NCBI GenBank assembly: GCA_022225965.2 | Contig: JAKJXP020000125.1 | Coordinates: 50,075-114,074, forward strand | Length of the DNA stretch: 64,000 nucleotides | Direction: 5' to 3' | DNA from: Diatrype stigma | Taxonomy: Eukaryota > Ascomycota > Sordariomycetes > Xylariales > Diatrypaceae | Part shown: positions 32,130 to 44,700 of the stretch, piece after piece | Layout of the letters: the number at the start of each line of letters is the position of its first letter | Numbering within the stretch: the first letter of the stretch is position 1 | The notes under the pieces: generated by a model | Seen by the model: only the letters and a program-made list of their open reading frames with translations | Databases searched by the model: none | Told to the model about the DNA's origin: nothing | Translations under genes and position numbers: made by a program

Positions 32130-35100
32130 CTACCCATCGATAGGGCACCTATACGCCGTCCCCGCCTCCTCTCCCAATCCCTCTTCGCTCCCGAACTCGT
32201 TGACGCGTCTACTGCTGCCCGGCTGGTGCTGGTGAGGCTGCGCCTGCAGCAGGGTGTCGAGGCAGCTCTTGTGGTAGATGTGGCGGCAGGCGAAGACGAC
32301 GAGGGGGCCGAGCGGCGGGTGCTGGCTCTTTTGAATTTGGTCGTCTCTCCCAGCAGTGGGGTCCTGCTGCTGCTGCTGCCCCTCTCCGTTCACCGCCCGG
32401 TTTGAAGGGCTATGATTCTCCGCTGTCGCTGTCGCTGTCGCTGTCGCATGGGAACCCCTCGCCATCTGCTTTCCCTTCCCCTTCCCATTGCCCAACTCCT
32501 CATCCGCCGTCCCGTCCATCCCCTCCGCGGCCCCCCTCCCAAGGCCAAGCGCCTCCCTCCTCCGCCTGGCCTCCCTCTTCCTCTTCTCCTCCGCGACCTG
32601 CGCCTGCCTCTCCTCCCACGCCTCGAATATGGCATTGCCCACGCCTCCTCCTGCAGAAGCGACGCCCGGCCCCCACACGCGGCGCCCGCAGGCCTCGCAC
32701 GTGGAACCCCGCGGCCGCCACCCGCGCTGGCGGAGCTGGGCGGCGCGCCGGACGTCGGCGAAGAGCTGCTGGTCGAGCAGGCGGCTGGCCAGGCCCAAGA
32801 TCGACTCCTCGTAGGCGTAGGCGGCGAAGACCGAGGTCAGGACGGCGCGCAGGTCGGCGAGGCTCGGGGACGCGGCCGCGGCGCGCCGCAGGAAGGCGCG
32901 CAGGATGCGGAGGAACGTCGCGCTGTCGCTGCCGCTTCTTCCTTCCTGGTTATGGTTGGCAGCGGTATCGGCATCGGTGTCTGTGTCTGTGTCTGTATCT
33001 AGGCCACCGGCGATGATGTCGCGGTGGTCGGTGAGATTTCCGCTGCCTTGAGACGAGGTCGCGTTCAGGAGTGCCGTGAAGGTGTGTTGGACGAGGGAGC
33101 GGAGGAGCGCAACGAGCTTCTCGCTGTCGAGGACTTGCGTTGACGAGGAGGGAGGCTTGTCTTGCACCTCGCGGTTTTCTGCTGGGACGACTACGGATGA
33201 TAGCCGACGCGTGATTTGGACCGTCGTGTCGATCAAGTCGAGCCACAGCTTCTCATCGAGTGTGAGTTCTTCCGGTGTAGGGGAGTGGTGCTGTGGCCTT
33301 CGCCGAATGGAGTTGAGCTTCCTCGAGGTCTTCATCTGGCCTTGGCATAACCAGATCCCAACATGTGTGTACTTCTGCAAACCTTTGAGGAGTTCCTCGG
33401 CGGCTTGTTCAACATCTAGCTCCTCATTATTCTCGTCCGCGCCCGAAACCAGACCTTGAAGAGCAGACTCTAGTGTGTTTAGGTGTCTGGTTAACCGCTC
33501 CATGGCGTCCTGTACTTGTCCTTCCCGTGCCATCAAGATCACGGCAGCATCGATGACGCCGGTGTCCTCCATGGTTGGCAGTAACTTGTCTAGCCGTAGG
33601 TTCGTAGCTTGGATGATCTCGACATAGTCGGAGACATGCGAAGGGTTATATCGGCACATCAATTGAACGTATTGTTCGATGAAGTCGCGATCGAGCTTGC
33701 TTGGTTGGTTCTGTGACGCTTCCGTTTCCGGTTCGAGTAAAGTTTTGAGATATATGTACTGCAGCTCCGGCATTTCGAGTAGGGAGTCTAACACGAACCT
33801 ATGCAGCTCGGGGGCATAGGTACCCAGTGTCTGTGCAGCGCGGACCGGGTCAAGTTCGACCAGATCACTGGAATGCTGCTTCAATACATCGTGAACGTCG
33901 TGAACTTGCTTCTTGGTAAGCCTCGCCTGTGATCTCAGGCAGTCTGCGATGCAGTCGAAGATCTCTTCCTGGTTCTCCGTATCTTCAAAATAGGTCTGAA
34001 TCAACCTCCCGTATTGCCTCTCGTTTTTATAGATGCGCTTCAGAATCCGATAGAAGCCGGCCTTCTTGAATAGGGGCATCATTGGTGAGAGATCGGGGGG
34101 CTGGTATACTGAAAGTAGATATTCTGTACTTAGTTGAGCATCTTCTGCTAGGTCCGGTCCGGGGTAGTTGCAAAGCCCAGTAATGACCCGGTTTAGGGTA
34201 GACCCAGGTACCAGAAGATACTGCGGGAATTTTGGAAGGTTGCGGGCAATGAACATGTCTAGATAGATGGTATCCTCCGGAGCAAAGTCGGCAGGGTTCA
34301 TGATTTCCAACAGGATCGATACAACATATTGACGATCGACTGTCAACCCGAAAATTTGCTCTTCAGGTAGGTCTCTACGCGTGCCACCATTCAGGTGCTT
34401 CTCTTGGGAGTCATTGAGGAACGAATCCTCAAAGGCTTCATTTAGAGCGCTCAAGAAACTTGGAGCATCGAACTTGAGTATCATGCGAAGGTATGGGAAT
34501 GATGGCTCTTGAACCTCGTTCGGGCGTGTGAGAAACGTCTTGCCGCCGCTGCCTCTTGGCCAAGTAATACTCTGGCCAGAAAAGAGGAACCAGTATATCT
34601 CAGCCTTTGCTTGGGACGCCAGGAGGTCCTCCATGAATTCCCCTGTGGGATAAATTCTTCCAGTCAAAGTGTATGACAGGTATGGGAACATCTTCAGGGC
34701 ATTGACTCCAAAGATTTCGTCGTGCAAGGAGCCTCCCGAGAAAGCATGATCCCCTGCCTGGGTTATAGGAATAAGAAGGGTGAGTAGGTCGATGAGCGGT
34801 GTAATATAATCGTGTAACGCCTGATTCCATACATAGATCAGGGCATCATAAAGGCCGTGCTGTTTGCACAACAACGTAACCTGGTCTATGTCAAGAGTCG
34901 ACGTATCCATGTGACATATCATCTCTTCGAAGCGAGACTCCCAACCTTTGGTTACATAATGAGCAACCATTGCTTTGACAGCCGTCGGCGGAACAGAGCT
35001 GATAGTCTTCTCTAGGATATATGGCTCTAAAGTTTCCAAGAATATCCCTTCCACGCCGCTCTCTTCGTACCATTCGTACATCTCGTCAAACAAGAAGTCC

Positions 35101-37327
35101 ATGTCCTTGACGCTCTGGCAAGCAACAAAGCACGTTTCTGCCAACTCGCGTAAATGCTGATCATCTGCCGCAGCAGTATTCCTCTGCCTTTGACTAAACG
35201 CATATTTCAGCGATGCGCTCATGATCTCCATAAGTTTGTCGCGGACCATTTGATGCCGCAGTCCCGCATCCTCAGGGAGTCCCACCGTGAGCTTGTCTGC
35301 GTCGCCTGTATAATACGATGTCGCGAGCTGAATCGCTGAAACATAATCGCCGTTTTCCATCAACGCAATAAGTCGGTCGGCCCAGTTTGAGAGAGCGCCA
35401 ATCGAAACGTCGTTGAAGCCTAACAAGAATATCCGGCCTTTGTAGGCTTTAAAACTCATATAGAAGGCGTCTGCAACCACGCCATGCATAGTTGTGTCTT
35501 CCTCGTCTAGCTGTTCTACAAGAGCATGCAACTGCTTGGAGAATAGGTCCACGTGATAGATGTATTTATGGATGAGGTCAAATGCCTCAGTCATCCTCAT
35601 CGAGCGATCTTCGAGGACGATTAGCCGTTGTGTGATGGTGAGGACAGTCAGGACCGAACGACTAAGCCATTGCACAGCTACAATGGCCTCTTCACAGTTC
35701 CAGCGGCTCCTAGCCTTGAACTTTAGGGTCGGCGGCTTGTCCTTGTCCTCGGAAGGGATTTCATCAACATCCAAGACAGTCAGGACATTGGACCAACAGT
35801 AGACTAGTTTGGCTTTGGAGGTAGTACTACCGGTGGTCGGGTCGGGTACCTTAAGCTTAACCGCGGGGAACCAAGCCAAGCAGCCGCTCATAGCGCTGTG
35901 AGGCGCAACATCCTTGGGCCTAGCAGATTTGTGCTGTGTCTGGGCAACTGGGGTGGTCGAGACGATTACGAGCAAATAAGGGGTTAACATCGCAGTCAGG
36001 CCCATGGTGTCAGTTGCCCGTTCGACATTTCCTAATGGCAGTGGTGAAAAGGCGAGTACAGTACTAGGCTTAAGGGGCTTGTCTGTAGGCGCAGGCGTAT
36101 CCGGATACCGTCCTAGTATCCTCACCGTCTTGACTGTCCTTCCTAGAGCACCTGTACCACGAGTTGCTAAATGGGAAAATGCCATACCACGGGCATCCGC
36201 GGAGACCAAGGCCGTATGTCTCGTTCCAAGAAATCCCAAGTGCGTTACAGGAGCTTTGGGCAGGTGGCCGTCCATGGTGCGATTTTGTAACTGCGACGGA
36301 TCAAGATGCGGAATATATAGAAAAGGTCTGGAAGCTCGACTCGTATCCCAAGTGAAAATGCTTCCATCGTCATGACCACCAGCTATTGTTGTGTGATCCG
36401 CCGAGATAGCAATGGCAGTGATAGCCCCTGACTCAACGGCTAAAACTTAGGTTAGAACAGGCAACTCCGCAAAAGAGATATAGCACAAAAACCTACCTTT
36501 CGTCCCAGGCCCAATGATCATCTTCAGGTTCTGGCTGTAATCAAACATTAATATAATTCCCTTGGACGTCCCCAGGACAATGGAGGCGGCGATAGCGATA
36601 CACGTGGGCGAACCGAAGTTGCGCTTCCCCGCCTCGGAAAAGGCCTGCCCGTTCAATTTCTTGAGCTTCGTCCATCGTACAACCTCCCACGGGGGCGAGG
36701 TTTCGGCCTCGCCGGAATCGGAAAAGAGCTGGCTGCTCAGGGAGACGTTCCTACTGTGCCCTGTGAGAAACGCAGGCGAAGACGGTCGGGGACTGAGGTT
36801 AGATGGCGAATATGTTCGGGACTGGAACCGCTGGTCGAAGGGTCTGAAGGAGGGGGTCGGGCTGCTGAGGCCGGGTCGCATGGCTAAGGAGGGGAGAACG
36901 CTGCTGCCGACAGAGGATAGCATGGAGCCCTGAGAAAACTATCAGAGGTCTAGTTCAGTGCTTCGCGGACGTTGTAGCCTACTTGTATTGAGGGAGTATC
37001 GTCGGGCGCGGATTGGAATGAGCCAATTGGGCTTCCGACCCTCCTAGGCAAGCCCTCGCTCGAACCCGTCTCGGAAGCATCGTCGCGATCTCGTAGTAAC
37101 TGACGGTAGCGATTGTTGCTTAAGGGGTTTGTTGTCGCGGGCGCAAGCTCTACATCTTCCTGCTGCCGCTCCTGCTCGAGGATCTCGGCGATGTGATCTT
37201 GCCCCCGCTCTTCCTTAACCGTCTCCTCATCGCTTGACACATGTCCCTCTTCTGGGGACAGATCTAGGTGGTCGTCGTCCTCCATATCGACAGACTCATC
37301 GTCTCTCGCCAGAGAAGGTTTACTCAT
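32130..37327 (-). CDS. vps8: Vps8, CORVET tethering complex subunit
   Basis: Three exons are proposed: 37327-36983, 36929-36497 and 36439-32130, giving 1,695 aa; the introns are 53 and 57 bp. The N-terminus is acidic and disordered (MSKPSLARDDESVDMEDDD). A WD40-like beta-propeller follows: the second and third exons give GTSKGIILMFDYSQNLKMI, then GAITAIAISADHTTIAGGHD. The middle is the long Vps8 alpha-solenoid (LIALMENGDYVSAIQLATSYY near 35300-35360). The C-terminus is a RING-type zinc domain whose first Cys pair (CEACGRRVWGPG) and later ligands (FACRHIYHKSCLD, then YRCPID) are separated by about 120 low-complexity residues. Vps8 binds Rab5/Vps21 and tethers early endosomes. Tandem repeats encode TATATATA (32423-32446) and DTDTDTD (near 32960-33000). 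It is divergent from the GPALPP gene. Confidence 0.93.
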
Positions 37328-38156
37328 CGAGAGTTGGGCATCGGATGCATCGCTTCGGCGGGATCTCGAGTATAGACTGCGGATAGTCTTATGGCGCTGC
37401 GGTCAAACGACCAAATTCATGCGATTTATCTCATCTAGTTATAACACAACACACACATGCGCGCGCACACACAAACACATACGTCGAGAAGAAGAGCCGC
37501 TGGTGGTGTAACTGTAACTAGAGGATGAAAGCTATGAGGATTCTAGCACAGGTCAGTGGATGTGGCAAGTAGTCCAAAAGCGCTGCGAGGGCATTCGTAT
37601 AGTGATGGGCGACTGTCAAACCAGGGTTGATAGGAACACGAGAAGCCTGCAGTTGGGTTGATAGTATTGGATATTGATGCCTATCACAACCTCTACGGAG
37701 TAGCTACTTAAGGTCTTCCAACGTTCTAATCTGCAGCTGCCTTGCTCAAGCTGCCCAGCTACAGGTAGTTACAATACATACATCCATAGTACTAACTCTA
37801 ACTGCGCACCTGCAGTTACGACGCCTGTCGCCTCAGCCTGGCAGCGTAGCATGTCAAGCAACCAATCACTATCGGCTTAGAGGACGCTAAGGATTCCATA
37901 GTCCCCTGTTGTTTCCACTGAAGACGAAGGTCCGAATCATTGATTGGCCGGTAGCCCTATGCCAAATAGCGTCATTGGCTCATGCACTGTTCAGCTGTAG
38001 GAGCTCGTCACCCATCGCCCATCGCCCATCGCCCATGGCTTCAGGGTGCGACTTGGAGCCGTTCAACCGTCTCACCACTACCACTACAGCATACATACAA
38101 ATATACCAACTCCGCCCCCCTTCTACGAAACACGAACACCAACATCCCAAGAGACG
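37328..38156. other. Divergent promoter of vps8 and the GPALPP-motif gene
   Basis: The 829 bp between start codons contain an ACACACACATGCGCGCGCACACAC stretch near 37448-37475, several CAGCTGC/CTGCAG words, and a heptamer tandem at 38011-38036. No gene is seen. Confidence 0.5.
38011..38036 (+). repeat. Heptamer tandem repeat (CCCATCG)
   Basis: Three perfect copies of CCCATCG plus a partial fourth lie about 120 bp upstream of the GPALPP-motif gene start, probably in its promoter or leader. Confidence 0.8.
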
Positions 38157-39440
38157 ATGGCTTCAATAGGCCCGCAATTGCCCCCCAGCCTCACGAAGCG
38201 CAAGCGTGATCCGGACAACGATAGCGAGGGCGACGCTCCCGACTCTCCCCCGACGAAAGTCCCCGCGACAAAGCAGTCGCGCGTTGGAAACGAAAACGCG
38301 ATTTCCCTAGGCGATGAAAACAGCAGCGATGACGACGACGACGACGACGACGACGGATTTGGCCCCTCTGCCGCCGCCGCTCCAGCACCTCGGCCAGCGG
38401 CCCCCCAAGCAAGATCCAAACCGTCCATAGGGCCCACGCTACCTGCCGCAGTCGCAGCGGAAGCAGCAAACGCAGACGAGATCGCGCTAGACAGCGAAGA
38501 CGACGATGATGACGATGTCGGGCCGGCACCGGCACCCAGACCAGCTCCATCATCGTCAACAGCAGCAGCAGCAGCAGCATCACACAACCCCACCACGGGG
38601 CCATCAGTCCAAGCCCCAGCCCCAGCCCCAGCTCCAACAACAAAGCGCGTCCACGGTCCCGCACCACCACCAGCACCACTATCCGAGAAACCAAACGACG
38701 ACCCCGATGCCTCCTCCGACGACACATCCGACGACGACGACGATGGCTACGGCCCCGCCCTCCCCACATCCAACTCGCACCGCCAGCGGCACGCCCAAGC
38801 CGAGCGTCTCGGCGTCTTCTCGAGCGCGTTGCAGAACGGCGCCTCGGCGGAATCATCCAAGCCGAAGCGCGACGACTGGATGCTAGCGCCGCCGAGCGCG
38901 GGCAGCGGGCCGCGGGCGCCGGACCCGACGAAGCTGAAGAGCCGGGGGTTTGCGACGGGGCCGCGGGCCGGCAACGGCGGGGGGGACGGCGAGATCAGCA
39001 GTATCTGGACGGAGACGCCGGAGGAGAAGAGGCGGCGGCTGGAGAATGCCGTGCTGGGGCGGGGCGATGGCGGTGGTGGTAGTGGTGGAAGCGGAAGCGG
39101 AAGCAGTGCGGCGAGGAGGACGACCACGGTAACGACGACGACAATGATGGCGGGCACCCGGGGCGAGGGGCAGCAGGACCGCATACGCGACTACACGGAG
39201 TCGACGCGGGGTCGCAGCCTGTACGAGGAGCACCAGCTGGGGAAGAAGACGGCCAAGGATCCGAAGAAGGGGAAGGGAAAGGAGGAGGAAGAGGAAGAGG
39301 AAGACGACCCCAGCAAGCGCGCCTTCGACAAGGAGAAGGACATGAAGCTCGGGGGCCGCATCGGCACGGCGCAGCGGCGGGAACTGCTGACCCGGGCCGC
39401 CGACTTCGGGGGCCGGTTCGCGAAGGGGAAATACTTGTGA
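38157..39440 (+). CDS. GPALPP-motif / DUF3752 protein
   Basis: A single-exon 427-aa protein starts at MASIGPQLPPSLTKRKRD (ATG 38157). Repeated GP-L motifs are the hallmark: IGPQLP, IGPTLP, GFGPS, DVGPAP and GYGPALP, each often preceded by a long Asp run (DDDDDDDDD). The C-terminal half is the DUF3752 region: RDDWMLAPPS, IWTETPEEKRRRLEN, SLYEEHQLGKK, and a basic tail with KRAFDKEKDMKLGGRIG ending in FGGRFAKGKYL. Relatives include human GPALPP1, whose function is poorly defined; a nuclear, possibly RNA-linked, role is a guess from charge. A Gly/Ser-rich stretch (near 39070-39110) and Thr runs break the domain. Strong simple-sequence coding content makes its length likely to vary between strains. 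ATG context (GACGATGGCT) is good. Confidence 0.87.
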   Translation: MASIGPQLPPSLTKRKRDPDNDSEGDAPDSPPTKVPATKQSRVGNENAISLGDENSSDDDDDDDDDGFGPSAAAAPAPRPAAPQARSKPSIGPTLPAAVAAEAANADEIALDSEDDDDDDVGPAPAPRPAPSSSTAAAAAASHNPTTGPSVQAPAPAPAPTTKRVHGPAPPPAPLSEKPNDDPDASSDDTSDDDDDGYGPALPTSNSHRQRHAQAERLGVFSSALQNGASAESSKPKRDDWMLAPPSAGSGPRAPDPTKLKSRGFATGPRAGNGGGDGEISSIWTETPEEKRRRLENAVLGRGDGGGGSGGSGSGSSAARRTTTVTTTTMMAGTRGEGQQDRIRDYTESTRGRSLYEEHQLGKKTAKDPKKGKGKEEEEEEEDDPSKRAFDKEKDMKLGGRIGTAQRRELLTRAADFGGRFAKGKYL

Positions 39441-40090
39441 TTCTCTACATTACATACACCGAATCAACTTACATGGGACGGACGACGTTCTACGCGTGGT
39501 TACCCTACTTATCTAATCACCCACCCCCTTCATCACATTTCACAATGAACACGGTAGAATGGAAGAAAAAGTTGTAAATTCTAGCCTTGAACTCCGACCC
39601 CTCTGCTGTCCCGCCGCCCTGTGATTCCGAAAATAATGCCTAGCTCTCTGTCGATCCTACAATGCACTTGGTATCTTTACCTGCCTTGCCAAAACCGAAA
39701 ATGAGCGTGATGTGAGGATGAGCTACCGACCGGCCGCAGTAACAAAAAAAGCAGAACGAGACCTGGTCTCTGACATTTCAAAAAGCGTGCGCTCCTGGCT
39801 AGAGCCCAATCTCCAGCGACATCAGATATTTGACCGCAACAATGCTTGCTATTATAGCTGCCTTCTGGTTCGCCACCCTCTAGACCTGGGTGCCTAAAGA
39901 GGATTTCGAGCAGTTCATGAAGGTATATTATCGCAAGCAAACAGCTTTCTGCTGTAACGATTAGATAACTCGTCAAATCCATGCGGTAATGTACATAAGC
40001 GTGCAGCCAGCGTCATCGTCTGATGCAAACCCGTGTATATATATTGGTTCGAAATAGCAGGAAACACGTAGAGGCAATTTCAAGGAATAG
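39441..40090. other. Intergenic between GPALPP gene and RING E3 gene (3' to 3')
   Basis: This is convergent 3' flanking DNA. Small frames (39677-39982 minus, 39712-39897 plus) do not look coding. Confidence 0.5.
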
Positions 40091-41703
40091 CTATGTCGGC
40101 GATCGAGTCCCGGCCTCCAACTGTGATGGTGTAGTCCCAGCATTACTCGCGTCATTGCTCCCTGACGCTGCCCCGGCATTTTGACCTTGTCCGGCCGCGT
40201 TGTTCCTTCGCAACTGATTCATCCGGAAGGCGGGAAGCCGGTCACGAACCCGTGACAGCCATCCAGCATCCTCCGTTGCACTAGGCGCAGGACCTTGGGA
40301 TACGGACTGCTCGGTGCGCCTTCTCTGTGGTCGCTGTGGGCGATAAGTTCGCCGGTTGTCTGGTCCCATCAACTGTGCACTGGCCAAGCGACCACTCCCT
40401 AAGAATAAGCGAGACGGGCCGCGGGTCCAAGGATTGAAGGATCGTTGAGGCGATCTTGGCATATTCATACGGCCATCGTTTCGCGATGGGTCGCGAACAC
40501 TGCGAGACGCAGGGTGATTGGGGTCACCCTCCACTGCGGATGGCCTAGGCTTGGGGGTGTAATAGTCTGCTTTACAGAGTGGGCAGCAAGCCCTACGGTT
40601 GGTGAGCCAGGGGTCGAGGCACACGGCGTGGAATGCATGACCGCAAGTCAATCCGCGGACGTCGTCGTCATCTTCGAGAGTATCGATACATATCGCGCAT
40701 GTGTCGCCAGATGTGCCCATCAACTCGGGAGGCAACGCGGCATCAATATGTTCGTCATCATCCTCATCGTCGCTTGCATGTCCATCTTCTTGGTTCTTGG
40801 TGATTCCACTCGCAAGGGTCTGAACTGTTTGAGTTTGAGTCAAAGCGTTATCGTTATGTATTTCATCCTTGTCAATATCTCGAGCGGCGGCGGCTGCGCC
40901 TGAAGTGCTGTCATCATGGCTTAACGATCGATCCGTAGGTTTTTCTTCAATAGTAGCAGGGGACGGGCTTGTGCGAGGTATATCGGTAGAGTCTCGTTCC
41001 TTGGACGGCAACTCCGGCACGATACCCTCCACGCTCCGTACGCTATTGGCTCGGCTACCAGGGCGAGATACACCTCCAGTAGTAGGCAGGCCTTCCCTCG
41101 CTCGTCCAGCAACCCAGGTCTTGTATTTTACCATGGGAAACTTCTCGTTGACCTCCTCCATCGTCATGAGCTTCTTCTCACGCCGGCGGCGATGCGGCCT
41201 TGTCGGCATGTTTTCTAGATTGATAGGTTCACCATTTTCATCTAGACCTCGCATTTGCCGGTTGCGGGCATTATATCGGAAGCAATACTTGACACCGACG
41301 ATGATCCTGTACACATCTGTTAGGGGAAAGGGTCTCTCATCACCTACACACCGAAGCATTGATATCTATAGTCTGAGGCTTACCATAGGTTTGTAAATAC
41401 AACACCAAAGCCCAGAGCAACGAAGAATAGCAAAGGGTTGCTACTGCCTGAGCCTTGGTCTCCTCCTGATGGGGTATTCGTGTCGGTCGGTGCTGGGCTT
41501 GGTGACAATGTCGACGATGCTGAAAGAGGCGAGTTCGTGTTAGAAGCAGCGACAGAGGATGCGACGCTCGAGAGTGTGGTCGCAGCGGCGGATGAAATGG
41601 TGCCGCTTATCGAGGACGGTGCGTCTGTCTGGCGGGCATGATGTTCGACGGCTCGCGCAACGGCATGCGCACCATCGATCAGAGCCTGGTTGAAGATTGC
41701 CAT
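40091..41703 (-). CDS. Membrane-anchored RING-type E3 ubiquitin ligase
   Basis: Two exons are proposed, 41703-41384 and 41306-40091, giving 511 aa. The intron (41307-41383) has GTAAGC...ACAG, and splicing at the inner acceptor produces a continuous membrane helix, LLFFVALGFGVVFTNLW joined to IIVGVKYCFRYN. The N-terminal about 90 aa is Ser/Thr/Ala-rich and probably lumenal or outside, with no clear cleavable signal. After the helix comes a basic segment (RPHRRRREKKLMTMEEVNE) and a disordered stretch. The RING-H2 domain follows, CAICIDTLEDDDDVRGLTCG with HAFHAVCLDPWL and CCPLCKADY, giving C3H2C3-type ligands. The C-terminal tail is Arg/Pro/Asn-rich. The layout matches fungal transmembrane RING E3 proteins that ubiquitinate membrane or endosomal cargo; targets are unknown. 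The long 5' flank without genes may hold its control region. Confidence 0.88.
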
Positions 41704-44700
41704 TCTACACGCCGGCACCACGTTCCGTCCAAGCCGGAACCGGTTCTAGCAGGTTCGGATCGGTCGATCAAGAAAACTCGGCTATGTTATGTAGAGCATG
41801 AGCGTGGATGAGAGCCAAAAACAATGTGAGTGATATGGATGATTGACGGTGTGATTGACCCTACGTATAGCGAAGCGGCCAAATATGGACAAGCAATGCC
41901 ATCTACGGGCGGGCAGTATAGATAGGGTCGAGGTATCACTCGAGTCGCTTCGATTTCGCGCAGTCGCCAAGGTCAAGCGGAACCCATCAAGCGATCAAGC
42001 GATCAAGAGACGCTCAATACCGACGCGGATGATTGGAAGATGGCAGATCGTGATACAGGATGTGATCGGTTGAAGCCCAGTGGATGGGCGATGGGAAAGT
42101 GACGATGAAGGTCAATTGTGTACGGAACACCGTACACTATTCAGGTGAAGGGTGGATGGTGGATGCGGAAGTGAGAGAATGAGGGATGGACGTGATGGGG
42201 TGGATAAGATGGGTGGATGGATGGATCATGGATGGGTAAGGGCCTAGCAGTTAGTTAATGAGTTACCTAAGTTAGTGGGAACTGGCTTGAAGTTGGAAGT
42301 GGACAGGCAGACGGGGTGGGCCCGGGGCCTTCTACATACTGCCTAGGTATTTATTACTACATACATGTAGGTTTGTGGACTGCAGGTGGTGGGCTTATGG
42401 ACATTCACGCCCATTCGGCCATTCAGACACTCAGACGTTGCAATCCCGAAGTCCACTAACTAACCCTTCTAGCCTGGCACTCTTGCATAGCCTGCAATAG
42501 CCTACTCGTTGCAGTTACAGCGGCTGTAAGGATGGGCGACAGTGGCGACGGTAGCAATCTGCCCCTACCTACCTAACTAGTACGTAGTACATACATACAG
42601 GCTCTACGCAGGTAGGCGCAAGCCACTACCGTATTATGTATACAGGTATGTACAGTAGGTGCGACCACATAGGCATACTATGCGAGTAGACAATTGCAAT
42701 CCATGGATGGATGTGTGTATCCGTGAGGTTTATTCCCGAAGTCCTGGTAGGTAGATAATTGACGATATAGTTGGAACTTGCTAGTCAGGCCAAATCTTCG
42801 GGCGAAGACGTTATTGCCTACAGTTAACGACCTTTGTTTGGGTGCTGGGCGCTAATTGGGAAGGTACAGTATTTAGGTAAGCGGCCATGCAGCCATGTAG
42901 CCAACCCCTCCATAATACCTGGAATACTCAGAATACCTGGAAATACGGAGTAGTAGTGGCACCAACATTATAGCACGGCTCTAGCATACGATAACGTCAA
43001 ACTAGGGTAAGTATCTACGTAGGTAGTTACACATCCAGCCTATCAGAGCGTGTTCTCATCGGCCCCTCTGCGTATTGCATCGTGAAGCAGAATCCAATCA
43101 AGGTGGAAGCATCTCATAAGATCTACAGTACGGTTTTGAACCTAAACTTACTTCTCTGAAGCTCTGAAGACCAGCTCTAAAGTCCATATCTCATTGTTCC
43201 AGCTTCAAGGTTACCTCTTATTTAGAGGCAGGGTAACTAAACATTGAAGTCTTGATTGCATACCTACTGTACATACATACCTACTTAGGTAGTAACCCCA
43301 GACGAGAACCAAATCGCTCAGATCCTGTTCCGAAAATAGTCGGGATCGACGTTGCATGCTAACAACCACCCTTGGAGTTTCGCTTTAACAAAAAAGCAAG
43401 CCGGAGAACTCGGCGATCCGAGTGCGTGAGTGCTTACCGTGGACGTTACAGCTTCAGAACAAGGCTTTTGACGCTAACTACAGTAGGACATTATGATGAA
43501 CGCGACCACGAACGAGCAACGCCATTAATAAGGCCTCATAATACCGTTATGACACCCTACAGTCCAGACAAAGGGGTTTGACAACACAGGTTGAGACTTT
43601 CCGAAATTCCCTGATAGAGTGCATACCGGTACTATGTACTTCATGTTGGAGTTGACGCGCCCCAGTGGCAGATCAATAGATTGCCGAATATTGGCAATTG
43701 GTTACTTACAAAGTACAAGCTGATGACCCAAAAGCCAAAGCCAGAGCCAGAGGCAGAAAGAAGGATCGCCTACCCGCGCCTGCAGCTTCTGCGCCTACAC
43801 TTCCAGCCCATAGTCCCATGGTTGGCACTGATCAAGCGCATAAGAACAATACGTATAAATGTGGCAGTCTGCTACTCGATATTGCCTGCCCCCTAGTCTG
43901 CTTCGTACATTTGAATGTCGTTATTTCAACTATTGTACGTTGTTGACTGGTCACAATGACATGCAGCACATATGCGTCGATCGAGCCCCTATATGGAACC
44001 TTGGACGGGGCCAACTTTCTCAGCCCTCCAGCCAATATTCAGGTTGCAGGTCGGTGGTCAAGGTGGTATATCCGCACCTGCAGTATCGCTCCCAGGGTTC
44101 TGAGCGATGGCGTTTGAATTGTCAGCAAAACAGCCAACCACAGCTTCTTATGGTAACAATGTGTTTGGTCTTTTCCACCCGGGTTACCTTCTCGTGGCAG
44201 TGTTCCTGGCTGTGCAATGCGTGTCGCATAATACACAAAATCGGGAATTACATACCTCGCATGAATCCAGCAGTAGAGGTACTACCGAAACGGGCGTGTG
44301 TAACGCAGGTTTGAGACAGTTTACTCTCCAGGGCTACCAGATAATGACCATGAATCATTAATCGCGGCAGCAGGTGCCTTTCGTAGCGGCACCTTATGTC
44401 CCTCACCTTCGATCGTACGGCTGTTGGCTTCAATGTATCATCAGCTTTTCACAGCCAGCTGTGATTGAAAGGAAGTCGCACACATCAAACCAGCCTATGA
44501 TCATATGATCAATTGGCCTCGCTTCACATCCAGCCCGTCGCACCCCTAGATACTTCGTCGATGTTCCGAGATAGGCTACTTATGTATGCGGTCTATGCTA
44601 GTATGGTCTCGATTCAAAGACAAGCTCATTGTGTACCACTGTGAGACCGCAAGAAGATAACACATACTCATCTGACATACTATTAGTGGTATCTCGTCAG

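Noticed and set aside
43698..43946. Basic 82-codon frame (DDPKAKARARGRKKDR) in the gene-free block
   Set aside because: It competes with two other open frames in the same place, and no flanking exon could be joined to it.
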